From NCBI RefSeq assembly GCF_001547525.1, contig NZ_LNJP01000003.1:310001-374000 (forward strand): DNA of 64,000 bases, written 5' to 3'. Below, in pieces: positions 55,302 through 62,578 of this stretch. The notes under the pieces were generated by a model. It was given only the letters and a program-made list of their open reading frames with translations. It had not been told where the DNA came from and did not search any database. How positions within the stretch are numbered: position 1 is the stretch's first letter; every line of letters begins with the position of its first letter. Position numbers and translations under genes: made by a program. The DNA is from Burkholderia anthina (GTDB lineage: Bacteria > Pseudomonadota > Gammaproteobacteria > Burkholderiales > Burkholderiaceae).

Positions 55302-56500
55302 ATTCGCCGATCCGCAACAACCACGGCCATCACGCCGCCGATCTCGCGCAGCAGGCGCAGGCCGGCGCCGAGCACATGGGGCAGATGACCCAGGCGCGCG
55401 GCTTCACGGGCGTGAAGGTGCAGCACACGAAGATGCAGCGCGCGCGCATGCAGCACAACAAGATGCTCGCCGCCGCTTTCTACCGCGGCAAGCGTTTTGC
55501 CGAAGGCACGCACAAGCCGCCGCCCCCTTCCGCGCAAAAGCTGATGCGCCAGCTCGGCCAACGGCCGCGGCCGCCGGGCTCGGCGAAGGCGCAGGGCAAA
55601 GAAGCATCGGCTCACGAACGGCCGGACGATCAGCACGCGCTCGAGCCCCGGCACGAGCATGAACACCCGCACGAGCGCGAACGCAAGCACGAGCAGGGGC
55701 AGCAGCAAAAGCACGGACAGCAGCAAAAGCGCGAGCGCGATCAGCAACACGGCGACGGGCAGCAACAGCATCGCAACGGCCATGGCCACGATCGCGGCTC
55801 GAATCCGCAGGGCGAGGAGCATGGGCAGCCGCAGCAGAGTGGGCCGCGCGACGGGCAGCCTCGGCGCGACGGCCGTCAGTCCGGCGAAGGCCGCGACAAA
55901 CCGCGCAAGTTCGCGATCGGCAAGGCGGGCCGGGCCAAGGCCGCCGCGCGCAGCCAGCCGCTCGCGGCCACGATGCAACTGCTCGCGGCGCAAAAGCTCG
56001 GTGCGCCGGACTTGCCGGCCGAACTCGCGGCGGCGTGCGCGAAGGAGGTGCTGCGGCTTGCCGCGCAGATCGAGCTGGGGCCCTTGCTGGCGGTGCCGAT
56101 GCTGCTCGCGATGCGTTCGCCGATGGCGCTCCGGCGCAATGCCGCCCGGCTTCACGCGCACCGCGACGCGGCACTGATGCAAGGCGCGGCGGCCCCGGGC
56201 AAGGCCGCCGCGGTAGCGGGGCTTCTCGGCGTCGCGCTCGACAACACGCTCGCACGCCAGCGCGCGGGCATCGAATACACGTACGACGATCAATCGATCG
56301 CGGCAGTGAAGCAACGCATTCTCGACACGCAAGCCGCGCTGCCGGCCCGCGGGGCGCCAGCCGGTGCCGCCGTCACGGGCGGCGCGATCGGCGGTCAAGC
56401 CGGCGCCGCGCGGCAAGGAGCGGCCAAGGCCGCGGCCGGCGCTTCGGATAAGACGTTCGAAGTTCGCATGGCGCCGGCTGCGACAGCGGCAAAACCCTAA
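55298..56500 (+). CDS. HpaA-position T3S protein, Gln/His/Glu-rich
   Basis: 400 aa beginning with GTG in the overlap with sctS. Residues 1-95 are moderately ordered. Residues 100-205 are low complexity, dominated by Gln, His, Glu, Arg and Gly (Q-Q-Q-K-H-G-Q-Q-Q-K-R). Residues 210-330 are helical and Ala/Leu-rich, containing G-P-L-L-A-V-P-M-L-L-A-M-R. In Xanthomonas and Ralstonia this slot (between hrcS and hrpD5) is hpaA, a secreted regulator of effector export. Identity is by position and a weak C-terminal likeness, not a confident family match. Confidence 0.6.
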   Translation: MNSPIRNNHGHHAADLAQQAQAGAEHMGQMTQARGFTGVKVQHTKMQRARMQHNKMLAAAFYRGKRFAEGTHKPPPPSAQKLMRQLGQRPRPPGSAKAQGKEASAHERPDDQHALEPRHEHEHPHERERKHEQGQQQKHGQQQKRERDQQHGDGQQQHRNGHGHDRGSNPQGEEHGQPQQSGPRDGQPRRDGRQSGEGRDKPRKFAIGKAGRAKAAARSQPLAATMQLLAAQKLGAPDLPAELAAACAKEVLRLAAQIELGPLLAVPMLLAMRSPMALRRNAARLHAHRDAALMQGAAAPGKAAAVAGLLGVALDNTLARQRAGIEYTYDDQSIAAVKQRILDTQAALPARGAPAGAAVTGGAIGGQAGAARQGAAKAAAGASDKTFEVRMAPAATAAKP

Positions 56501-56587
56501 ACTGATTCTGACGGTCGAGGCCCGGCGGCCCGATGCGCGAAGCAGCGCAACGCCGGAGCGGCGACCCGCAAGAGCAACAGCAACCGC

Positions 56588-57661
56588 ATGACCCACGTCG
56601 GATACACGGATACCACGATCATGAAAGCGCTTCGAGTACTGACCGGCACCCACGCCGGAGCCCAGGTCCGGCTCACGAGCGGCGCCTACCGGATCGGCGC
56701 CACCGAGCACGCCGATGTCTGCATCAGCGACTGGACGGTCGAGGACATCGAGCTTTGCGTGGGCGAGGACGATGTGGCGCGGATCCGCTCGGCGAACGGC
56801 GATGAGGTGCTCGTGGCGGACTTCGTGGCCGTGCCGTTCGGCGACGTCGTGCTTTGCGTGGGCCCCGATGGCGAAGCCTGGCCGCGCGATCTCGATTTGC
56901 TGGCGGGCCTCTGGAAGACGGCCGAGCCGCCTGCCGCCGACACCGCGGCGCAGGCCGACGCGGATAGCGGCGCGCCGGATCGGGACCCGGCCCATGCGGA
57001 CGAACCCGGCGCCGGCCATGCGCCGGCCGCTTCGCCGAAGGTTCCCTGGCGCACGGCCGTGCTGGCGCTCGCCTGCACCGCCGCGATCGGCGGCATCGCC
57101 GTGGCCGGTGTGATGTTCGCGGGCACGCAGTCGAGCGAGGCGGCGAGCGTGAGGTTCGACGCCGATGCGCTCGCACGGCAGTTGCAGGAGGCCCTGCACC
57201 GCGAAGGCCTCGGCGATCTTCAGGCCATGGCACGCAAGGACAGTGTGGCGGTGCGCGGCATCGTGACGAGCAGCGACGAAAGCGCGAAGGCGCAGCGGAT
57301 CATGGACAGCCTCGCGCGCGGCAAGGTGCGGCGCGAATACGACGTCGCGCAGCAGGATGTGGACAACATCCAGCAGTCGCTCGCCGGCACGGGCGCGGCA
57401 GTGAGTTACCAGGGCCACGGCATCTTCCGCGTGAGCGGCAGCGTGCAGTCGATGACGACCTTCCGCACGCTGATCGCAGGTATCAGGGCCGACCTCGGCG
57501 ACAACGTCAAGCGCGTCGACGTCGATGTCAAGGAAGCGCAGGCGCTCGCGCCCGATGTCGAGTACACGGCCGTGATCGCCACGGGCGGGCTGCGTTACAT
57601 CGAGACGCCCGACGGCACGAAGCATCTGTTCGCGAGCAGCAAGGACGAAGCAAACAATTGA
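56588..57661 (+). CDS. sctD: T3S inner-membrane ring protein SctD (HrpD5)
   Basis: 357 aa. An N-terminal FHA-like cytoplasmic domain (about 12-100; L-R-V-L-T-G-T-H-A-G-A-Q-V-R-L) leads to a Pro/Asp-rich linker and one transmembrane helix (about 157-178). A periplasmic ring domain with the BON-like V-D-V-K-E-A-Q-A region follows. Met at 56621 (residue 12) is an equally plausible start because homologues begin near M-K-A-L-R-V-L. It binds SctJ and SctC to complete the basal body. Confidence 0.85.
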   Translation: MTHVGYTDTTIMKALRVLTGTHAGAQVRLTSGAYRIGATEHADVCISDWTVEDIELCVGEDDVARIRSANGDEVLVADFVAVPFGDVVLCVGPDGEAWPRDLDLLAGLWKTAEPPAADTAAQADADSGAPDRDPAHADEPGAGHAPAASPKVPWRTAVLALACTAAIGGIAVAGVMFAGTQSSEAASVRFDADALARQLQEALHREGLGDLQAMARKDSVAVRGIVTSSDESAKAQRIMDSLARGKVRREYDVAQQDVDNIQQSLAGTGAAVSYQGHGIFRVSGSVQSMTTFRTLIAGIRADLGDNVKRVDVDVKEAQALAPDVEYTAVIATGGLRYIETPDGTKHLFASSKDEANN

Positions 57662-57684
57662 CCTCGACCACCAAAGGAACCGAC

Positions 57685-57945
57685 ATGTACGACGCATTGC
57701 TTCCCATCGCGCAGGATCTGAACGCGCTGGACGCCACGCTCTCGGCGCCCGACGGCGCGCAACGGGTCGCGCGCATCGCGGCGGCCTTCGACGAAACCGC
57801 GCGCCGGATCAGTACGGCCACGCAGTCCGCGGCCGACGAGCGCGAGCGGCTCGATCTGCAAAAGCTCTATCGCGGGATGATCGCGGCGCGCCGCATCGTG
57901 CTCACGCTGCAGGAGCGCCACGGCGCCCGCGGCGCGGCGCTTTGA
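57685..57945 (+). CDS. hrpD6: HrpD6-like T3S protein
   Basis: 86 aa, helical and acidic/basic mixed. It has no signal peptide; it shares the position and size of HrpD6 (between hrpD5 and hrpE), a small cytoplasmic protein in Xanthomonas. An AAAGGAAC Shine-Dalgarno precedes ATG 57685, which decides against an in-frame codon at 57658. Assignment is chiefly by position. Confidence 0.65.
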   Translation: MYDALLPIAQDLNALDATLSAPDGAQRVARIAAAFDETARRISTATQSAADERERLDLQKLYRGMIAARRIVLTLQERHGARGAAL

Positions 57946-58118
57946 CCGCATTCGCGGCGATACGCAAGACAGTTGAACAGTTTGCAGTTGCAGCATCCGG
58001 CTGCGCATCAGCCGGTCCGGACCGGCGGCCATCACGGCCAAGGGTCTTTTACCGAAGCATCAGGCATCAACCCACAGCAGTGCTTTTTCCATCACTTTCT
58101 TGATAAGGGGAATACATC

Positions 58119-58328
58119 ATGTCTTCATCGATCGGAAGCTCGGGCGTCTCGCAGGCCGGTTCGCAAAACGCCGACATGGTCGGCCAGATGCAGGCCATGG
58201 CCAACCAGAACAACGCGATGACGATGGCCGCGATGCAGATCAACATGCAGCAGCAGGAAACGTCGGCGCTCGCCTCCGTGGGCAACAACGGCGCGAAGAA
58301 CATCGCCGACGCCGCGAAGGGCCAGTAA
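58119..58328 (+). CDS. HrpE-position T3S pilin/needle-type protein (SctF)
   Basis: 69 aa, no signal peptide or Cys, rich in Met, Gln, Asn, Ser and Ala (M-Q-A-M-A-N-Q-N-N-A-M-T-M). This composition is typical of extracellular Hrp pilins and needle subunits secreted by T3S. Its slot between hrpD6 and hpaB is that of hrpE in Xanthomonas. It is shorter than known HrpE (about 90 aa). A GGGGAA Shine-Dalgarno precedes the ATG, and a strong terminator follows. It may alternatively be a small secreted helper protein. Confidence 0.65.
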   Translation: MSSSIGSSGVSQAGSQNADMVGQMQAMANQNNAMTMAAMQINMQQQETSALASVGNNGAKNIADAAKGQ

Positions 58329-58360
58329 GCCACTCGCCTTGCCGCAGTCCGTTCGCGCGA

Positions 58361-58412
58361 GGGGCACGAAAGCGGAAAGCCCTGCTTTCCGGCTACGTGC
58401 CCCCGCGTTTTT
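58361..58412 (+). terminator. Intrinsic terminator after hrpE-position gene
   Basis: An outer 8-bp stem (GGGGCACG 58361-58368, CGTGCCCC 58396-58403) and an inner stem (GGAAAGC/GCTTTCC) with a CCT loop are followed by CGCGTTTTT. This is a textbook Rho-independent terminator inside the operon. Confidence 0.8.
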
Positions 58413-58451
58413 GCAGCCGGGCCGCCCTATTTTCGCCGGAGATTGCCGCCC

Positions 58452-58907
58452 ATGAGCAGGGAACGTTTCGTCGAGTTGATTCACGAGGTTTGCGCGGTGG
58501 TCGGGCTGCCCGACGCCGAGTATGTCGTCGAGACGCAAACGCTCGAGATCGAAGGGTTCGACGTCCATCTCAATCACCACGAGACCGACCCCGATTCGGT
58601 CTATGTCAGCTTTCATTACGGCGCCGTCACGCCCGGCCGGTCGCTCGTCGTTTTCCGGCTCATGCTCGAGGCCAACCTGCTCATCTACGCGCAGGACCAG
58701 GCGCAACTGTGCCTCGAATCCGATACGGGCAACGTCGTGCTGCTCGTCCATCTGCCGATGGGCCCGACCATCACCGGCGATTATCTCGCCGATCTCTTCT
58801 CGCACTACGCCGAACACGGCCGCTACTGGCAGAACAACATCCTCGAATCGCCCGACGAAATGTTCGAGGGCATCGCGTCGGGCAATTTCATGTGGCTGCG
58901 GGCGTAA
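58452..58907 (+). CDS. hpaB: T3S general export chaperone HpaB (CesT/SycE-like)
   Basis: 151 aa acidic protein, the size and fold of a class I T3S chaperone. Features are an N-terminal helix (R-E-R-F-V-E-L-I-H-E-V-C-A-V-V-G-L-P-D), beta strands, and D-V-H-L-N-H-H-E-T-D-P-D-S-V-Y-V. HpaB binds many effectors and docks at SctN and SctV. ATG 58452 with GGAG 10 bases upstream; an upstream TTG at 58443 is possible but less likely. Last gene of the plus-strand operon. Confidence 0.85.
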   Translation: MSRERFVELIHEVCAVVGLPDAEYVVETQTLEIEGFDVHLNHHETDPDSVYVSFHYGAVTPGRSLVVFRLMLEANLLIYAQDQAQLCLESDTGNVVLLVHLPMGPTITGDYLADLFSHYAEHGRYWQNNILESPDEMFEGIASGNFMWLRA

Positions 58908-59047
58908 CCCCGGCGAGCGCCAGCGCGCCTCGGGCAAGGGGCGCGTCCGCGCGCGCATCGATGCCTGACTGACCAGCCGTCGCATCCGTTCGGACACGGC
59001 ACGCGGCCTCACCCTCACGCCATCGCCGGCGCTCATCCGAGCGGCGG

Positions 59048-60475
59048 CTATGCTGCCACGCGCGGTATCAGCAAGACGAGGCGGCGGCGCACACCACCCT
59101 CTCCCGCACTGCCGGAATCGGTATCGTCCGCGCGACGCGCGACATCGCCCCTGTACGGCGCCGGTCCCTCGATGACGAGGCACTCGCCCGGCGCCAGGCT
59201 TTCGTCGACGGCCCGATAGCGGCGTGCATCGCCGCGGCGCCCCAGTTCCACGCGCAAGCCGATACGCGGCATCGACGCGGCGCCTTCGACCGTCGGTGCA
59301 ATCGAGAGCCAGAGATCGCGGGCGCCATCATCGGGCAGGTCATCCTCATCGCGGCGCGCGAGACGTGCCTCGTGGCGATCGATGACGGCCGGCGAGCGGT
59401 CGTGCGTGAGCGCCGTTTGCGACACCTCGATTTCGGCGCGGCCGCTCCTGGCCAATGCCTTGAGCTGCGCGAGCAGCGCGCGGCCGCCGTCGGGCGCGAT
59501 ACCGGCATCGCGGTGCTCGCGCGCGTCCGCCGTCGCCTCCTGCGCACCTGCCCCGCCGGCCACGGCCGGCGGCAGTGCGGGCCGCAACGCGTCGAGCGCG
59601 TCGCCATCGACGTCCACCACCCACGTCTGGACCGATACGAGCTGCGCACGCACGTCCAGGCTGGCGACGAGCGCGCCGTCGGCGTCGATGCGCTCGGCCC
59701 GATCGCGTATCAGGATGGAATTCGTGGTCGCATCCGCTTCGATCGCCGGCAGCGCCGCATCGAACTCGACGATCCGCGGTGCATCGGAAACGGCGGGCCC
59801 GCTCGCAACGGCCGGGCGCTCGAAACGGCGCCGCAACAGCGTGGCCACACCCGGCACGACGAGCGTGCGGCCATCGACCACGCGCGTTTCGTCGGCGGCA
59901 TTCGCGGCACTCAGGCGAAACACCCGCACGGACAAACGCACGCGCTTTCGCGCGTCGCGCTCGAAGCGCTCGGCCGCGGCACGAATACGCTCCACGTAGG
60001 TCGCCGGCCCGCGCACGTTCACGGTTTGCGCGCCGGCATCCACCGCCAACGGGAAGTGCGTATCGGCAAGACCCGCCTGCTCGAGCGACGCACGCAGCGC
60101 TTTCGCGGAAAGGAAGTGAGGCCGGATGGCGACATGCGCCTGCTCGTTCGCGGGCGACACGTGCAGAACCGCGCCGTCGTAGTACCAGACGAATCCGTAC
60201 GAGCGGCTCATGACGTCGAGAAAACGCTGCGGCGGCATCGCGAAACGGCCGCTCACGACGCCCTCCACTTGACCGTCGATGCGCAGGGCAACGTGCTGCC
60301 CCGCCGCGAACGCATTCAGGACCTCCGCGAGGCCCGCGCCGTTCGTCACGTAGACGAAGCGCGCGCCGGGGCCGCCGGCCCACGCCATGCTCGCCGCCTG
60401 CGCGTGCACGGCGGCCGCGCAGACGAAGGCCGCGACGGCGCCGCGTGCGAGCGTCCGCGTGCGGGCCGCGCTCAT
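59048..60475 (-). CDS. Degenerate secretin-like (SctC paralogue) protein
   Basis: 475 aa with a signal peptide (ends A-Q-A-A near 30). It has SctC-type N0/N1 domains (G-L-A-E-V-L-N-A-F-A, F-D-V-x-F-x-like R-F-L-D-V-M-S-R-S-Y-G-F), an N-S-I-L-I-R-D segment matching N-S-V-V-I-R-D in the true sctC, and a C terminus R-R-L-V-L-L-I-P-R-V like sctC M-E-R-L-F-L-L-S-P-R-V. The beta-barrel part is shortened and rich in Ala/Arg, and the secretin signature is not recognisable. It overlaps the response-regulator gene by 4 nt. Possibly a pilotin-like or assembly partner rather than a pore. Confidence 0.72.
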   Translation of the reverse strand: MSAARTRTLARGAVAAFVCAAAVHAQAASMAWAGGPGARFVYVTNGAGLAEVLNAFAAGQHVALRIDGQVEGVVSGRFAMPPQRFLDVMSRSYGFVWYYDGAVLHVSPANEQAHVAIRPHFLSAKALRASLEQAGLADTHFPLAVDAGAQTVNVRGPATYVERIRAAAERFERDARKRVRLSVRVFRLSAANAADETRVVDGRTLVVPGVATLLRRRFERPAVASGPAVSDAPRIVEFDAALPAIEADATTNSILIRDRAERIDADGALVASLDVRAQLVSVQTWVVDVDGDALDALRPALPPAVAGGAGAQEATADAREHRDAGIAPDGGRALLAQLKALARSGRAEIEVSQTALTHDRSPAVIDRHEARLARRDEDDLPDDGARDLWLSIAPTVEGAASMPRIGLRVELGRRGDARRYRAVDESLAPGECLVIEGPAPYRGDVARRADDTDSGSAGEGGVRRRLVLLIPRVAA

Positions 60476-61242
60476 GCGGCGCCTTCCGGGGACGCACCGG
60501 CGCCCGACGCACCGGCGCCCGACTGATCCACATCCGGCTTGAGGGTCAGGCGGTAACCCGTCGCATAGACCGATTGCACGGTCCAGCCGACGCCGGCCGC
60601 CTTCAGGCTCGCGCGCAGGCGGCTCACGTACATGTCGACGGAGCGGCTTTGCACGGCCGCATCCCAGCCCCAGACCACGCTCATCAGATCCTGCCTCAGC
60701 ACGACGGCGCCCGTGTGCCGGGCGAGATGCCAGAGAATGTCGAACTCCTTGGTGCCGAGCTTGTGCGCCACGCCCGCCACCACGAGCGAGCGCGCCTGCT
60801 GATCGAGCGCGCATTCGCCGTCGACGAACATCTTGCGGCCCTGCACGTTCATCGGCGCGAAGCGCCGCAGCAGCGCGCGCATGCGCGCGAGCAGCACCTG
60901 CCTGTCGTAGGGCTTCACGAGATAGTCGTCGGCACCTGCATCCAGTATGCGCACGATGTCGGACTCCGCCGAGTGCACGGTCTGAAAAATCACGGGCATG
61001 ATCGATTGCGAACGGCTGCGGATCTTTTGCAGCAGCTTGTCGCCGGAAACGCCCGGCAGGTCCCAGTCGAGAATCGCGAGATCGGCCCACTGCTCCGACA
61101 GAAACTGCTGCGCGTCGAGCCCGCTGTGAAAAGCGTCGATGTGGTAGCCCTCGCTCTTGAGCCAGGAATGGACGAGCGCGTGATGCGCGACGTCGTCCTC
61201 GACGAACAGAATGCGTACGGGTTTGCCTGCAAGCGATTTCAT
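60472..61242 (-). CDS. OmpR-family response regulator, HrpG-like
   Basis: 256 aa. The receiver domain (about 10-125) has the acidic pair E15-D16-D17, phospho-acceptor D59, T88 and K110. A winged-helix output domain (about 135-235) contains L-G-T-K-E-F-D-I-L-W-H-L-A and V-D-M-Y-V-S-R-L-R. The C-terminal 20 residues are Gly/Ser/Ala repeats. In Xanthomonas and Ralstonia, HrpG is an OmpR-type activator at the top of the hrp cascade. The gene sits between a kinase and a secretin-like gene on one operon. Confidence 0.85.
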   Translation of the reverse strand: MKSLAGKPVRILFVEDDVAHHALVHSWLKSEGYHIDAFHSGLDAQQFLSEQWADLAILDWDLPGVSGDKLLQKIRSRSQSIMPVIFQTVHSAESDIVRILDAGADDYLVKPYDRQVLLARMRALLRRFAPMNVQGRKMFVDGECALDQQARSLVVAGVAHKLGTKEFDILWHLARHTGAVVLRQDLMSVVWGWDAAVQSRSVDMYVSRLRASLKAAGVGWTVQSVYATGYRLTLKPDVDQSGAGASGAGASPEGAA

Positions 61243-61329
61243 ATGGACCTTAGGTTCCGACGGCCGCGCGGGAGCGGCGCCCAGTCCGCGCGACGCGTGC
61301 CAAACGAATACGGGCCGCGCTCCGGCGCC

Positions 61330-62538
61330 TCACTCGCCGCGCGCCGCGCGCAACGCGCGGTCGGCATCGACGAGCGATGTCGCGTGCGGCTTCGCGGCGA
61401 CAGGATTCAGGCACGGCAGACGCAGCACGAACATGGTACCGCCTTGCCCGTTGAGCTCCGCGTAAAGTGCGCCGCCGTGCATGCCGACGATCTGCACGGC
61501 GAGCTTGAGCCCGAGGCCGAAGCCCGTTGCCGTCCGCTTGCCGAGCTTCTCGAAGTCGGCCAGCCGATCGCCCTCGACGAGACCCGGCAGCCCGCCTGCG
61601 CGATCGTCGACGACCACCTCGGCGAAACCGTCGGCCTGCCGGATCGACACGGTCACTGCCTCGCCGCGCGGCGACGCGCGAACGGCATTGTCGATGACGT
61701 TCTGGACGGCGCGCGCCACGAAGTTGCGCATGCCGCTCACCCACAGCGGTGCGCTGTCGGGCAGCCACAAGTGTAGCGCGACGCCGCAATAGACGGCGGT
61801 GACCTCCAGCTGCGAGATGATCTGGCGCAGCGTCGCGCGCAGATCGAACCGTTTGAAGTCGCGCGCCTGCAAATGCTCAGTCACCGACGAGAAGATGAAC
61901 TGCTCGCCGAGCGAGAGCACGTACTGCGCGAGCGAGGTGATCTGCTGCATGCCGCCGCAGCGCTCGAACGCCTCGGGGTCGCTCGCGTCGAGCTGCGTGA
62001 GCGCGCTGATCGAATTGAGCGGCGAGCGCAGATCGTGCAGCAAGAAGCGCAGCGACATGGCCCGCTCGTCGAGCGAGCGCGCGAACGGCGTCACGTCGGT
62101 CACGGCGATGACGGATTCGCCCGCCCCCGCACCGCCGCACGCACCAGCGGGGCCCGCCTGAATCCAGAAGGTCGAATCGTCCACGCGCACCTCGCGGCCC
62201 GCTTCGAGATCGCGCAGCCGCGGCACGTCCGTCATCTCGAAGCGCTCGCTCAGCGCCACGCTGAAATCGACGCCCGCGGGCAACGCCATCGCCAGCATCT
62301 CGAGCGCGCGCGCATTCGCGTGAACGACCGCGCCCGCGCGATCGAGCACGATCACCCCGCACGGCAGCCCGCGCAGCGTGCCGCGCACGCGGCGCGCCTC
62401 GTCGTCGGACAGGCGGCGATCGGCGGCGCCGTCGGCGCATCCCTCGGCGGGCAAGCCCGATTGGGCGGGCCGCGGCTCGGACGGCTTGCCGGGCTGCCCG
62501 CCGGGCAGCGAATGCGGCTGAGTATCGGATTCGTTCAC
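61330..62538 (-). CDS. Soluble histidine kinase with PAS-like domain
   Basis: 402 aa without a convincing transmembrane helix. After a Pro-rich N terminus, a PAS-like segment (about 55-150) leads to the H box F-L-L-H168-D-L-R-S-P-L-N. It then has the N box V-I-D-N-A-V-R-A-S-P, G1 V-D-D-R-A-G-G-L-P and G2 G-F-G-L-G-L-K-L. All catalytic residues are present. Same strand and 87 bp upstream of the HrpG-like regulator, so almost certainly its partner. The signal is probably cytoplasmic. Confidence 0.87.
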   Translation of the reverse strand: MNESDTQPHSLPGGQPGKPSEPRPAQSGLPAEGCADGAADRRLSDDEARRVRGTLRGLPCGVIVLDRAGAVVHANARALEMLAMALPAGVDFSVALSERFEMTDVPRLRDLEAGREVRVDDSTFWIQAGPAGACGGAGAGESVIAVTDVTPFARSLDERAMSLRFLLHDLRSPLNSISALTQLDASDPEAFERCGGMQQITSLAQYVLSLGEQFIFSSVTEHLQARDFKRFDLRATLRQIISQLEVTAVYCGVALHLWLPDSAPLWVSGMRNFVARAVQNVIDNAVRASPRGEAVTVSIRQADGFAEVVVDDRAGGLPGLVEGDRLADFEKLGKRTATGFGLGLKLAVQIVGMHGGALYAELNGQGGTMFVLRLPCLNPVAAKPHATSLVDADRALRAARGE

Positions 62539-62578
62539 ATGGCCTCCTGCATTCCCCGGTGCGGGCGGTTGCGGTGAA

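Noticed and set aside
57946-58118. PIP box upstream of the hrpE-position gene
   Set aside because: A TTCGC at 57951 exists, but the base pattern 15 nt later is AGTTG, not TTCGB.
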